A stretch of 64,000 bases of DNA from Streptomyces cinnabarinus (GCF_027270315.1 NZ_CP114413.1:3224001-3288000); one strand, 5' to 3'. Counted from the stretch's first letter, positions 25,328 to 34,671 are shown. Program-made: numbers and translations. Notes: a model not told the origin generated them from the letters alone.

Positions 25328-25939
25328 CTACTCGCAGGGCACGTTCAGGGACATCAGTGCGGCGGCTCCTTCGGAGTTCATCCGGACTTCGGTGATCGCC
25401 GTGTTGCGCAGGCGCGGGAGGACTCGGCGGTAGTTCTGTGCGGGGATCTTCAGCAGCGTGCACAGGACCAGGCGGAGCAGGGTGTTGTGGGCTACGACGA
25501 GGACTCGTTCGCCCTGGTGGGCGATGGCGATACGGCGTAGGGCGATGGCGCCTCGGTGTGCCGCGGAGCGCGGGTCCTCGGCGCCGGGGAAGGGGTTTGA
25601 CACGGGGTCTTCCCGGAATGCCTGTGCCGCGGCCGGGTTCTCCGCCTCGAACTCGGCGAGCGTTCTTCCTTCCACTACGCCGAAGTCGCACTCTCGGAGG
25701 TCGTGGTCCTGGTGGGGGGTGAGGGCGAGTGCCGTGCAGGCGGGCTGGGCGGTGGCCACCGCTCGGGAGAGGGGAGAGGTCCAGATGGCGTCCACGGGGT
25801 GGGTGTAGATCCAGTGGGCCAGGGACTGTGCTTGGACGTGGCCGGTCTCTGTCAGGGGGACGTCGGTGATTCCCGCGTAGCGGTTTTCGGCGTGCCAGAT
25901 TGTCTGGCCGTGGCGGGTGAGGAGGAGGGTGGCGGTCAT
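25328..25939 (-). CDS. Histidine phosphatase family protein
   Basis: The protein has 203 residues from an ATG at 25939. The catalytic RHG motif is in LLLTRHGQT (residues ~5-13). The second core histidine is in VLVVAHNTLLR, and an acid lies in LRECDFGVVEG. The layout is that of phosphoglycerate-mutase-like phosphatases (branch 1), which act on sugar phosphates or related small molecules. Longer upstream ORF extension is Arg/Gly-rich and not credible. The upstream FGGY-kinase gene on the same strand ends 47 bp away. Confidence 0.9.
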   Translation of the reverse strand: MTATLLLTRHGQTIWHAENRYAGITDVPLTETGHVQAQSLAHWIYTHPVDAIWTSPLSRAVATAQPACTALALTPHQDHDLRECDFGVVEGRTLAEFEAENPAAAQAFREDPVSNPFPGAEDPRSAAHRGAIALRRIAIAHQGERVLVVAHNTLLRLVLCTLLKIPAQNYRRVLPRLRNTAITEVRMNSEGAAALMSLNVPCE

Positions 25940-25986
25940 GGGGGCAGTATTTCGGGTGCGGGCGCGTGGGGGCTTGTCGTGCCGCC

Positions 25987-27417
25987 CTACCCGAGACGCT
26001 CGCGTGCGTGTGTTGCCGCCGGCTCCGGCAGCCATCCCCTTGCCTCCAGCTCGTCCACCAGCCTGGCGTACGGCTCCATGAACCTCGCCGTCCGATCCGG
26101 GCGAGGGGTCGTCACCACCCCCGCGCGCACCATCCCCTCCGCCACATCCGCCAACGAACCCGCCACCCCTCCCGTCCCGTACGCCGCCAGCGCCGCCATC
26201 CCCAACGCCGGCTCCGGTTCCCTCGGGACGTGGGCCGCGCGGCCCAGGATGTCCGTGCGGAGTTGGTTCCAGTAGCGACTGCGGGCGGCGCCGCCCGTGA
26301 ACGTGAGGGGGCCGTCCAGCGGGGCGCCCAAGTGGTGCAGGTAGTCCAGGCAGAGCCGTTCCGTGAAGGCGACGCCCTGGAGGAGAGCCGCCCACAGGTC
26401 GGCGTCGTTCTCCGGCTCCCCCAGGAGCAGCGAGGTTGCCGACGGGGCCAGGAAAGGGAATCGCTCTCCCGGTGACACCAACGGGTAGCTGATCGCCCCG
26501 GAGGGTTCGTGCGCCGCCGCCCGTGCGTCCATCGCCGCCGGGTCCGCGGCCGGGAACGCCGCCGTGAGGATGCCCGCGCCCACGCCGGAGGCGCCGCCGG
26601 GAAGCCAACCACCGTCCGGCGCACGGTGGTTGTAGACCACGCCGGTGGGGTCGCGGACCGGGGTCGGGGAGGCGCCCTTGAGGACCAGGGTGGTGCCGAG
26701 CACCGAGTTCCAGGAGCCGGGGCGCAGGGCGCCGGAGGCGATCTGGGCCGCGCAGCCGTCGGTCATCCCGGCGACGACGGGGGTGCCGGCCGGGATGCCG
26801 GTGGCCTCGGCGGCGGTCGGGGAGACCTCGCCGAGCCGGGTGCCGGGGCGGACGACTTCGGGCAGCGCACTCTCGGGCAGGTCCGGCGGGAACCGCGTGG
26901 GCCAGCTGTCCCGTTCCAGGTCGTAGCCGGTCTTCAGGGCGTGGCTGGAGTCCGCCGGGGGCGGTTCACCGGTGAGCAGGGAGACGATGACGTCCGGCTG
27001 GTGGGTGATCCGGCCGGGGCCGTATGCACGCAGGAGCCACAGGGCCTTCGGCAGTGCCCAGGTGTCCTGCACCGCCAGGCCCACCGCCCGTGCCCGGGCC
27101 GCCTCCTCGGCCGCGCGGGCGTCGTCGTACATCAGCGCGGGGCTCATCGGGCGGCCGGCGCCGTCCGTCAGGAGCACCGTGCCGGAGGTGCCGCACACCG
27201 CGAGCCCGCCGATCCGGGTCCGTGCCCGGCCCTGGAGCGCGGCACCGGCCGCCGCGCACACGCCGTCCCACCACCGCCCGGGGTCCTGCTCGTGCCGCAC
27301 CCCGTCCCGGCGCCCGCCGAGCGGGGCGGAGCCGGAGCCGAGGACGGTCCCGTCGGCCTCGACCAGCAGCACCCGGACGCTCTGCGTGCCGAGGTCGATC
27401 CCGAGCCAAGCCGTCAT
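25987..27417 (-). CDS. FGGY-family carbohydrate kinase (xylulokinase-like)
   Basis: The protein has 476 residues from an ATG at 27417 preceded by GGGAGG. The phosphate-binding motif is GIDLGTQSVRVLLVEADG (N-terminus). AGMTDGCAAQ and LTFTGGAARSRYWNQ mark the substrate and ATP lobes of the FGGY fold. It phosphorylates a sugar or polyol; the exact substrate is not decided by sequence. It is divergent from the ABC-transporter operon at 27576 and shares its promoter region, including a 14-bp palindrome. The histidine phosphatase is downstream on the same strand. Confidence 0.9.
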   Translation of the reverse strand: MTAWLGIDLGTQSVRVLLVEADGTVLGSGSAPLGGRRDGVRHEQDPGRWWDGVCAAAGAALQGRARTRIGGLAVCGTSGTVLLTDGAGRPMSPALMYDDARAAEEAARARAVGLAVQDTWALPKALWLLRAYGPGRITHQPDVIVSLLTGEPPPADSSHALKTGYDLERDSWPTRFPPDLPESALPEVVRPGTRLGEVSPTAAEATGIPAGTPVVAGMTDGCAAQIASGALRPGSWNSVLGTTLVLKGASPTPVRDPTGVVYNHRAPDGGWLPGGASGVGAGILTAAFPAADPAAMDARAAAHEPSGAISYPLVSPGERFPFLAPSATSLLLGEPENDADLWAALLQGVAFTERLCLDYLHHLGAPLDGPLTFTGGAARSRYWNQLRTDILGRAAHVPREPEPALGMAALAAYGTGGVAGSLADVAEGMVRAGVVTTPRPDRTARFMEPYARLVDELEARGWLPEPAATHARERLG

Positions 27418-27523
27418 CGAACCTCCCGGGGAACGTCCCGTCACGTGAACTTCTCACTCTGCACCGATATTTTCGCGTGCGCGAGGGATTGACGCCCAAC
27501 TTCCGCCGTTCCACCCTCTGTTA

Positions 27524-27537
27524 GCGAGTCGACTCGC
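27524..27537. promoter_or_regulatory. 14-bp perfect palindrome, candidate operator
   Basis: GCGAGTC-GACTCGC lies in the 158-bp region between the divergent FGGY-kinase and solute-binding-protein genes, 39 bp before the latter. It is well placed to control both. The DeoR regulator encoded in the operon is the obvious candidate ligand, but this is inference. Confidence 0.5.
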
Positions 27538-27575
27538 CGTGTTAACCGGGCACCAACCCCACGTGGAGGTCACGG

Positions 27576-28997
27576 ATGGACACGCACGCGCACGACCGCC
27601 GCCGCTTTCTCGCCCTGGGCGCCGCCCTCGCCGCGGCCCCGCTGCTGCCGGCCTGCGGTGCCGGGTTCGGCGGGGACGACAAGCAGGGGGACGGCTCGGC
27701 CGCCGACGATGTCACCGGCTCCTTCGACTGGCGGCGGGAGAAGGGCACGACGGTCAAGGCGCTGCTCAACAAGCACCCGTACACCGAGGCCCTGATCGCC
27801 GACCTGAAGTCGTTCACCGAACAGACCGGGATCAAGGTCGAGTACGACGTCTTCCCCGAGGACAACTACTTCGACAAGCTCACCGTCGACCTGTCCAGCG
27901 GGCGCGCCTCCTACGACGTCTTCATGCTCGGCGCCTACATGGTGTGGCAGTACGGGCCGCCGGGGTGGCTGGAGGACCTCGGGCCCTGGATGGCCAACTC
28001 CTCGGCCACCGGAGGCGAATGGGACCAGGACGACTTCTTCCCCAATCTGCTCCAGGCCGACCAGTGGTCGCTGAGGGCCGGTGCCCCGCTCGGCCGGGGC
28101 GGGCAGTACGCGCTGCCGTGGGGCTGGGAGACGAACGTGGTCGCCTACAACCAGGACGTGTTCGAGCGGCTCGGCCTCAGGCCCGCCGAGACCTTCGACG
28201 AGCTGCGCGAGATCGCCGGCACGATCAAGCGGAAGGCGCCGGGCGCGGGCTTCGATGGCATGTACGGGATCGCCGTACGCGGCTCGCGGAGCTGGGCGAC
28301 CATCCACCCCGGGTTCATGACGATGTACGCCCGGAACGGTCTGCGGGACTTCACGGTCAGCGGTGAGAAGCTCACACCCGCCATGAACACCCCCGAGGCC
28401 GTGGCCTTCACGGAGGACTGGGCCGACATGGTCAGGCGGGGCGGGCCGCCGTCCTGGACGTCGTACACCTGGTACCAGTGCTCCAGCGATCTCGGGGCGA
28501 GGAAGGCCGGGATGCTGTTCGACGCGGACACGGCCGCCTACTTCCAGGCGGTCGAGGGGGCCAGTCCCGCCTCCGGGAGGATCGCCTTCCATCCGGGGCC
28601 GAAGGGTCCGGACGGGTCGCTCGCCACCAACATGTGGATCTGGTCGCTCGGCATGAACGCCAAGAGCAGGCGCAAGAGCGCCAGTTGGCTGTTCCTGCAG
28701 TGGGCGACCGGCAAGGAGCACTTACGCAAGGGTGCGATCACGCACAACCACATCGACCCGGTGCGCAGGTCCATCGCCGAGGACGGCGCCTACAAGGACA
28801 AGATGAAGGGCCTGCCCGGCTTCATCGAGACCTTCGAGACGGTCGTCGACCAGACGAAGATCCAGTTCACTCCGCAGGCGCAGTTCTTCGACGCCACCAC
28901 CAGCTGGGCCTCGGCCCTCCAGGAGATCTACGGCGGCGCCGGTGCCGAGTCGGTCCTGGACGAGCTGGCGGACGGTCTCGCCGACAAGGTCGGATGA
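27576..28997 (+). CDS. ABC sugar/polyol transporter, Tat lipoprotein binding protein
   Basis: The protein has 473 residues. A twin-arginine signal (RRRFLAL, residues 8-14) and a lipobox (LLPAC, Cys27) predict a Tat-exported lipoprotein. The rest is a family 1 extracellular solute-binding protein (for example FTEQTGIKVEYDVFPEDN and GIAVRGSR). It captures a carbohydrate-type substrate for the permeases encoded next. Codon 383 is TTA (28722-28724), so translation should depend on the bldA tRNA and be delayed in development. Its stop overlaps the next start (ATGA). Confidence 0.92.
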   Translation: MDTHAHDRRRFLALGAALAAAPLLPACGAGFGGDDKQGDGSAADDVTGSFDWRREKGTTVKALLNKHPYTEALIADLKSFTEQTGIKVEYDVFPEDNYFDKLTVDLSSGRASYDVFMLGAYMVWQYGPPGWLEDLGPWMANSSATGGEWDQDDFFPNLLQADQWSLRAGAPLGRGGQYALPWGWETNVVAYNQDVFERLGLRPAETFDELREIAGTIKRKAPGAGFDGMYGIAVRGSRSWATIHPGFMTMYARNGLRDFTVSGEKLTPAMNTPEAVAFTEDWADMVRRGGPPSWTSYTWYQCSSDLGARKAGMLFDADTAAYFQAVEGASPASGRIAFHPGPKGPDGSLATNMWIWSLGMNAKSRRKSASWLFLQWATGKEHLRKGAITHNHIDPVRRSIAEDGAYKDKMKGLPGFIETFETVVDQTKIQFTPQAQFFDATTSWASALQEIYGGAGAESVLDELADGLADKVG

Positions 28998-29872
28998 TGC
29001 GGCTCGCCCTGCGCCCGTACCTCCTGATCGTCCCCGCGCTGCTGCTGACCTGCGGGATCCTCTACCCCTTCGGACTCGGCCTCTACTACACACTGTTCGA
29101 CTTCTCGGCGAGCAAACCGCAGCCGGACATGGTGCGGTGGGAGAACTACGAGACCGTGTTCACCCAGGAGGCGTTCTGGAACTCGGCATGGGTGACCGTG
29201 CTGTACGCGGTCGGGGCGGCCGCCGTGGAGACCGTGCTCGGGGTCGCCGTGGCGCTGCTGTTGCATCGGTCCTCGCTGGTCGGGCGGGTGCTGGAGAAGA
29301 TCCTGATCCTGCCGCTGATGATCGCGCCGGTGATCGCGGCGATCATCTGGAAGCTGATGCTCCAGCCGTCCGTGGGGGTCATCAACCATCTGCTGGAGCC
29401 CTTCGGCCTGGGCGGGGTGCAGTGGACGGACACCCCGACCGGTGCCCTGCTGTCGTCGATCGCCGTCGACGTCTGGGTCTACACGCCGTTCGTCGCCATC
29501 CTCGCCCTCGCCGGACTGCGGTCCCTGCCCACCTCCCCGTTCGAGGCGGCGGCCGTCGACGGGGCGAGCTGGTGGTACACCTTCCGACGGCTGACGCTGC
29601 CGATGCTGTGGCCGTATGTGCTGGTCGCGGTGATCTTCCGGTTCATGGACTCGCTGAAGGTGTTCGACATCATCTATGCCCTGACCGAGGGCGGCCCCGG
29701 CGACTCGACCGTGGTGCTCCAGATCCGGGCGTACCTGGAGGCGATCCGCTTCCAGCGCTACTCCTTCGGGATCAGCTACACGATCGTGCTGTGGGCCGTG
29801 GTCTACCTCGCCGCGATGGTGCTCGTACGGCATCTGGGGCGGATCCAGCGCAAGGCCGCGGAGGTCCGATGA
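28994..29872 (+). CDS. ABC transporter permease, MalF/UgpA type
   Basis: The protein has 292 residues with six transmembrane helices. The EAA loop, which contacts the ATPase, is EAAAVDGASWWYTFRRLTLP. It starts at ATG 28994, overlapping the binding-protein stop by 4 nt. It would form the heterodimeric channel with the permease encoded next. Confidence 0.93.
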   Translation: MMRLALRPYLLIVPALLLTCGILYPFGLGLYYTLFDFSASKPQPDMVRWENYETVFTQEAFWNSAWVTVLYAVGAAAVETVLGVAVALLLHRSSLVGRVLEKILILPLMIAPVIAAIIWKLMLQPSVGVINHLLEPFGLGGVQWTDTPTGALLSSIAVDVWVYTPFVAILALAGLRSLPTSPFEAAAVDGASWWYTFRRLTLPMLWPYVLVAVIFRFMDSLKVFDIIYALTEGGPGDSTVVLQIRAYLEAIRFQRYSFGISYTIVLWAVVYLAAMVLVRHLGRIQRKAAEVR

Positions 29873-30693
29873 GGAAACGGCTGCTGGGGTGGCTCGCCGA
29901 CGCGGCGCTCATTCTCTACTTCGTCTTCGCGCTCTTCCCGATCGCCTGGATGCTGATCCTCTCGCTGAAACCCACCGAGCAGCTCTTCAGCACCTACTTC
30001 TCCTTCTCCCCCACCCTCGACGGCTACCGCACGGTGCTCGGCGACAGCGAGGGCATCCCCTTCGTACGGTTCTTCGTCAACAGCCTGGTGGTGTCGGTGG
30101 GCGCGGTCGCGCTCTCCCTCGTGGTCGGGCTGCCGGCCGCGTACGCCTCGGCGCGCTGGCGGTTCAAGGGCTCGGACAACCTGATGTTCACGCTGCTGTC
30201 GTTCCGGTTCGCGCCCGAACTCACCGTGATCATCCCGCTGTTCGTGCTGTACCAGGAGCTGGGCCTGTTCGACACCTACGTCGGCATGGTGTGGGTGCTG
30301 CAGCTGGTCACCCTGCCGCTGATCGTGTGGATCATGCGCTCGTACTTCGCGGATCTCACCCCGGAGCTGGAGCAGGCCGCGCTGCTCGACGGCTACACCC
30401 GTAAGCAGGCCTTCTTCAAGGTGGCGCTGCCGCTGGTGAAGCCGGGCATCGCGGCGGTGTCGCTGCTGGCGTTCATCTTCGCCTGGAACAACTTCGTCTT
30501 CCCGCTGATCCTCACCTCCAGCGAGGCCCAGACGGTGACCGTGGGCGCGCTGTCCTTCCTCGGCGGCGACCGTCCCAAGTACAACCTGACGGCCGCGGCG
30601 GCGCTGGTCTCCGTCGTACCGCCGCTGCTGCTGGCGCTGCTGATCCAGCGGTATCTGGTGCGCGGGCTGTCCTTCGGGGCGGTGAAGTCGTGA
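29869..30693 (+). CDS. ABC transporter permease, MalG/UgpE type
   Basis: The protein has 274 residues and six transmembrane helices. The EAA-like loop reads EQAALLDGYTRKQAFFKVALP. The ATG at 29869 overlaps the previous stop by 4 nt. It pairs with the permease encoded upstream. The TM order and C-terminal end (GLSFGAVK) are typical of the carbohydrate uptake CUT1 family. Confidence 0.93.
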   Translation: MRKRLLGWLADAALILYFVFALFPIAWMLILSLKPTEQLFSTYFSFSPTLDGYRTVLGDSEGIPFVRFFVNSLVVSVGAVALSLVVGLPAAYASARWRFKGSDNLMFTLLSFRFAPELTVIIPLFVLYQELGLFDTYVGMVWVLQLVTLPLIVWIMRSYFADLTPELEQAALLDGYTRKQAFFKVALPLVKPGIAAVSLLAFIFAWNNFVFPLILTSSEAQTVTVGALSFLGGDRPKYNLTAAAALVSVVPPLLLALLIQRYLVRGLSFGAVKS

Positions 30694-31766
30694 TCGTGTT
30701 GACGGGGATCCGTAAGGCGTACGGCCGGGTCACTGCCCTGGACGGGCTCGAACTCGACGTACGGGAAGGGGAGTTCTTCTGTCTGCTCGGGCCGTCCGGC
30801 GCGGGCAAGACGACCACGCTGAAGACCGTCGCCGGTCTGGAGCCGCCGGATGCCGGGACCGTCGAGATCGCGGGGCGGGACATGCGGGACGTCGAGCCCT
30901 ACGACCGGGGCGTGGCCATGTGCTTCGAGAGCTACGCCCTCTACCCGCACCGCTCCGTGTACGACAACCTCGCCTCGCCGCTGCGCTCGCCCCGCCACCG
31001 GCTGCCCGCCGCCGAGGCCCGGGAGACGATCGGCTCGGTCGCCGAACTGCTCGGGATCAGCGGGCTGCTGGAGCGGCCGGTCGGCCAGTTGTCCAACGGT
31101 CAGCGCCAGCGCGTCGCGCTCGGCCGGGTGCTGGTGAGGCCCGCCCGCGCCTTCCTCCTCGACGAGCCCCTGTCTCATCTGGACGCCAAGCTGCGCCAGC
31201 GGATGCGGGCCGAGCTGAAGGCGATCGGGGCGGTGCGGCGGACGACCACGCTGTACGTCACCCATGACTCGGTGGAGGCGCTGGCGCTGGGCGACCGGAT
31301 CGGGGTGATCCGGGGCGGGCGGATCGTGCAGACGGGGACCCGGGAGGAGATCTGGTACCGGCCGCACGACACGGAGGTGGCGCGGGCGTTCGGGCGGCCC
31401 CGGATCAATCTGCTGCCGGGCACGGTCACCGAGGACGGCTTCCGGTCCGCCGACGGCGAGGTCGAACTGCCCGTACGGGCCAAGGCCGGTACCGAGGTCC
31501 TGGTCGGTGTCCGGCCCCGGGACCTCACCCTGGGCGGCGGCCCCGGTCACGAACTCACCGGCACGGTCTACGTCACCGAGCCGATCGGCCGTACCGTCGA
31601 GGTCACGGTCCGGATCGGCGAGCAGCACCTCTCCCTGGTGGCCCCGCGCGCGGACGCCGCGGGACTGCGTCCCGACGATCCGGTACGGGTCACCGTCCGG
31701 CCTGAGAACCTGCTGCTGTTCGAGGCCGACCGGCCGGAGCGCCCAGGACGAAGGATCGTGCCATGA
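30690..31766 (+). CDS. ABC transporter ATP-binding protein 1 (CUT1 type)
   Basis: The protein has 358 residues. Walker A is GPSGAGKTTT, the signature is LSNGQRQ and Walker B is AFLLDEPLSHLD; the H-loop His is in VTHDSVEAL. The Q-loop position reads CFESYALYP, with Glu where Gln is usual. A C-terminal TOBE-type regulatory domain follows. The start is GTG at 30690, overlapping the permease stop. It has a dissimilar partner ATPase at 32562; two-ATPase sets are known in GlpST-type glycerol transporters of rhizobia. Confidence 0.92.
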   Translation: MIVLTGIRKAYGRVTALDGLELDVREGEFFCLLGPSGAGKTTTLKTVAGLEPPDAGTVEIAGRDMRDVEPYDRGVAMCFESYALYPHRSVYDNLASPLRSPRHRLPAAEARETIGSVAELLGISGLLERPVGQLSNGQRQRVALGRVLVRPARAFLLDEPLSHLDAKLRQRMRAELKAIGAVRRTTTLYVTHDSVEALALGDRIGVIRGGRIVQTGTREEIWYRPHDTEVARAFGRPRINLLPGTVTEDGFRSADGEVELPVRAKAGTEVLVGVRPRDLTLGGGPGHELTGTVYVTEPIGRTVEVTVRIGEQHLSLVAPRADAAGLRPDDPVRVTVRPENLLLFEADRPERPGRRIVP

Positions 31767-32584
31767 CCAACGCAACTCAGGGGCCAGCGGCCCGTCAGGC
31801 CGCCATGGCGGAGCGGGTCCTGGCGGACGGCTCGGCGACCGCGGCGGAGCTCGCCGAGCGGTTCGGGGTGAGCCTGATGACCATCCACCGGGACCTGGAC
31901 GAACTCGAACGGCAGGGCATCGTACGGAAGTTCCGCGGCGGGGTGACCGCGCAGCCGTCCGGGGTGTTCGAGTCGAACGTGCAGTACCGGCTGAAGAGCA
32001 TGCGCGCGGAGAAGGCCGCCGTCGCCGACCGGGCGGTGAAGCTGATCGAGCCCGGGATGGCGATCATGCTGGACGACTCCACCTCCACCCTGGAGATAGC
32101 GCGCCGGCTGCGGCTCGGCGAGGTCAGCCCGCTGACCGTGGTCACCAACTTCCTGGAGGCGATCAACCTCCTGGCCGACCAGCGCGGCATCCATCTGATG
32201 GCGCTCGGCGGCGACTACGACCCGCTGCACTCCTCCTTCCTCGGGGTGTCCTGCGTCGAGGCGGTGGAGCAGCTCCGGGTGGACGTCTGCTTCGCGTCGA
32301 CGTCGGCCGTGCACCGCGGCTACGCCTACCACCAGGAGCAGCACATCGTGTCGGTGAAGCGGGCGATGCTCGACGCGGCGGCCCGGAACGTGCTGCTGAT
32401 CGACCACACCAAGCTCGGCCGGACCGCCCTGCACCGGGTGGTGCCGCTGTCCCGCTTCGATCTGCTCCTGATCGACGACGGGGCACCGGCCGAGGCGCTG
32501 CGGGACCTGGACGAGCACAAGGTGCCCTACGAGGTCTGCGTCATGAGGGGCGGTGGCGGCGATGACCGAGCTGGTCCTTCGTGA
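31763..32584 (+). CDS. DeoR/GlpR-family transcriptional regulator
   Basis: The protein has 273 residues. The N-terminal helix-turn-helix is SATAAELAERFGVSLMTIHRDLDEL (DeoR signature, residues ~24-48), followed by a sugar-phosphate-binding DeoR C-terminal domain (DDSTSTLEIARRL and LIDHTKLGRTAL). It is embedded between the two ATPase genes, so it almost certainly regulates this operon and perhaps the divergent FGGY kinase. Its likely inducer is a phosphorylated product of the kinases. It overlaps the previous stop by 4 nt and the next gene by 23 nt. Confidence 0.92.
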   Translation: MTNATQGPAARQAAMAERVLADGSATAAELAERFGVSLMTIHRDLDELERQGIVRKFRGGVTAQPSGVFESNVQYRLKSMRAEKAAVADRAVKLIEPGMAIMLDDSTSTLEIARRLRLGEVSPLTVVTNFLEAINLLADQRGIHLMALGGDYDPLHSSFLGVSCVEAVEQLRVDVCFASTSAVHRGYAYHQEQHIVSVKRAMLDAAARNVLLIDHTKLGRTALHRVVPLSRFDLLLIDDGAPAEALRDLDEHKVPYEVCVMRGGGGDDRAGPS

Positions 32585-33599
32585 GCTGCGCAAGACCTAC
32601 CGTTCGCGGGGGCGGCCCCCGGTGGAGGCGGTGCGCGGGATCGATGTCGCGCTGCGCTCCGGGGAGTTGCTGGGGCTGCTCGGGCCGTCCGGGTGCGGCA
32701 AGTCCACGACGCTGCGGATGATCGCCGGTCTGGAGCCGGTGACCGGCGGGGACATCCTGGTGGGCGGCGCCTCGGTGCTCGAACTGCCCGCCCAGCGGCG
32801 CAACATCGGGGTCGCCTTCGAGAACTACGCGCTCTATCCGCCGCTGACCGTCGCGGAGAACCTCGCCTTCGGACTGCGCGCCCGGGGCCGCCGCAAGGAT
32901 GTCGCCACCAAGGTCGCCGAGATCGCCGAGCGCGTCGGTCTCACCGGGCTGCTGGACGCCCGTCCGGCGGGTCTGTCCAGCGGCCATAAGCAGCGGGTCG
33001 CGCTGGCGAGGGCGCTGATCCGGGAGCCGGACGTCCTCCTCCTCGACGAACCGCTGTCCCATCTGGACGCGGCCCAGCGCGACACCACCCGCCGTGAACT
33101 CAAGCGCATCCAAAGGGACTTGGGCCATACGACGATCCTGGTCACGCACGACCAGGAGGAGGCCCTCTCGCTCGCCGACCGGATCGCCGTGATGCGGGAC
33201 GGCGTGATCCAGCAGCTCGGCACCCCGTACGAGATCTACGACAGTCCCGCCAACCGCTTCGTCGCGGACTTCGTCGGCGAACCCGCGATCAACCTGCTCC
33301 CCGGCTCCCTGAGCGGCCCGCTGCGCGTGCGGGTCCCGCCCGGCCACGAGGTGACCGTCGGCATCCGCCCCGAGGACCTGGAACTCTCCGGCCAGGACGG
33401 TCTGCCCGCCCGGGTCGTCGCCCACGAGCCGCTGCTGGAGGCGGGGATCGCCACGGTCGCCCTGGACGGCGTCGACCAGCCCCTCGTCGTCCTCACCGGC
33501 CCCGAAGCGCGCCTCGCCCATGGCGAACGGGTCCATGTGCGCGCGGACACCGCTCGCATCCATGTCTTCGACGCCAGGACGGGAGACGCCCTGCGATGA
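32562..33599 (+). CDS. ABC transporter ATP-binding protein 2
   Basis: The protein has 345 residues from an ATG at 32562, with an in-frame GTG at 32553 as alternative. Walker A is GPSGCGKSTT. The signature is LSSGHKQ instead of LSGGQ. Walker B is VLLLDEPLSHLD and the H-loop is VTHDQEEAL. The Q-loop position is again Glu (AFENYALYP). A TOBE domain occupies the C-terminus. It is distinct enough from ATPase 1 to form a heterodimer with it. The start lies inside the DeoR gene, which suggests translational coupling. Confidence 0.92.
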   Translation: MTELVLRELRKTYRSRGRPPVEAVRGIDVALRSGELLGLLGPSGCGKSTTLRMIAGLEPVTGGDILVGGASVLELPAQRRNIGVAFENYALYPPLTVAENLAFGLRARGRRKDVATKVAEIAERVGLTGLLDARPAGLSSGHKQRVALARALIREPDVLLLDEPLSHLDAAQRDTTRRELKRIQRDLGHTTILVTHDQEEALSLADRIAVMRDGVIQQLGTPYEIYDSPANRFVADFVGEPAINLLPGSLSGPLRVRVPPGHEVTVGIRPEDLELSGQDGLPARVVAHEPLLEAGIATVALDGVDQPLVVLTGPEARLAHGERVHVRADTARIHVFDARTGDALR

Positions 33600-34633
33600 A
33601 CTCCACCTCCGACAAGCGTGTGCGGGTCGTGGCCGCCGGGGACCACTTCGTCCTGCCCCGGCTGATCACCGATGCCATACGGCATGAAACGGCCGCTGAT
33701 GTTAGGGAGTTGACGCTCGGCTGGCCGCTGGAGCCGTTCGGGCCGGTGGCCGAGGTGGCGGAGGCCAGCGATGCCGAGGACGCGCTGATCGAGGCGCTCG
33801 CCGACGACCGCGAGGTGCTGGTCACCCAGATGGGCCCGGTCACCGCACGCGTCCTGGCCGCCTGCCCCGCGCTGCGCCTTGTCGTCGTCTGCCGGGGCGG
33901 CCCGGTCAATGTGAACCTGGACGCGGCCAAGTCCCATGACGTGCGAGTCTGTTACGCGCCCGGCCGGAACGCCGCCGCCACCGCCGAGTTCACCGTCGGC
34001 CTGCTGCTGGCCGCCCTGCGCCGTATCCCGCAGTCCCATGAACCGCTGGCCCGCCGGGGCAGCTGGGCGGGCGCCGCCTACTACACGTACGAGCACAGTG
34101 GTCTGGAGCTGGAGGACCTGCCCGTCGGGCTCGTCGGCTACGGCGCGGTCGGCAGCCGGGTCGCCCGGGTGCTGTGCGCCTTCGGGGCCCGGGTGATGGT
34201 CCACGACCCCTATGTGCACGGCGAGATCCACGGACTGCGGCTCGGCTCCCTGGACGAACTCCTGCGCCGCTCCCGGGTGATCACCCTGCACGCCCGGCTC
34301 ACCGCCGAGACCCGCGGCCTGATCGGCGCCCGGGAGCTGGCGCTGCTGCCGCCCGGCGCGGTCGTGGTGAACGCGGCACGCGGCCCGCTGCTCGACGAGG
34401 ACGCGCTGTGCGCGGCGCTGGAGCGCGGACACCTGTCGGCGGCGGCGCTCGACACCTTCGTAACGGAGCCGCTGCCGCCCGGCTCCCGCCTGCGCGCGCT
34501 CGCCGACCGGGTGGTGCTGACCCCGCATCTCGGCGGGGCGAGCCGCGCGGTGGCGGAGAAGGCGGCGACCATCGCGGCGGCGGAGGTGGGCCGCTGGGCG
34601 CGCCGGGAGCCGCTGGCGCACTGTCTGACCTGA
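33596..34633 (+). CDS. D-2-hydroxyacid dehydrogenase (SerA/PdxB-like)
   Basis: The protein has 345 residues. The NAD-binding motif is GLVGYGAVGSRVARVL (about residues 180-195). The catalytic Arg, Glu and His are in NAARGPLLDEDAL, FVTEPLPP and LTPHLGGAS. It has no ACT domain, so it is not a standard 3-phosphoglycerate dehydrogenase. In a polyol or sugar-acid locus it may oxidise a 2-hydroxyacid or its phosphate. The start ATG 33596 overlaps the ATPase stop by 4 nt. Confidence 0.9.
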   Translation: MNSTSDKRVRVVAAGDHFVLPRLITDAIRHETAADVRELTLGWPLEPFGPVAEVAEASDAEDALIEALADDREVLVTQMGPVTARVLAACPALRLVVVCRGGPVNVNLDAAKSHDVRVCYAPGRNAAATAEFTVGLLLAALRRIPQSHEPLARRGSWAGAAYYTYEHSGLELEDLPVGLVGYGAVGSRVARVLCAFGARVMVHDPYVHGEIHGLRLGSLDELLRRSRVITLHARLTAETRGLIGARELALLPPGAVVVNAARGPLLDEDALCAALERGHLSAAALDTFVTEPLPPGSRLRALADRVVLTPHLGGASRAVAEKAATIAAAEVGRWARREPLAHCLT

Positions 34634-34671
34634 GGATGCCCGAGGAGCCCGAGGAACCTTTGGAGGCCGGC

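Noticed and set aside
30690..31766. Frameshift or defect in ATPase 1 because of the altered LSNGQ signature
   Set aside because: All other motifs (Walker A, Walker B, H-loop, TOBE region) are intact and the frame is continuous, so it is a variant and not a broken gene.
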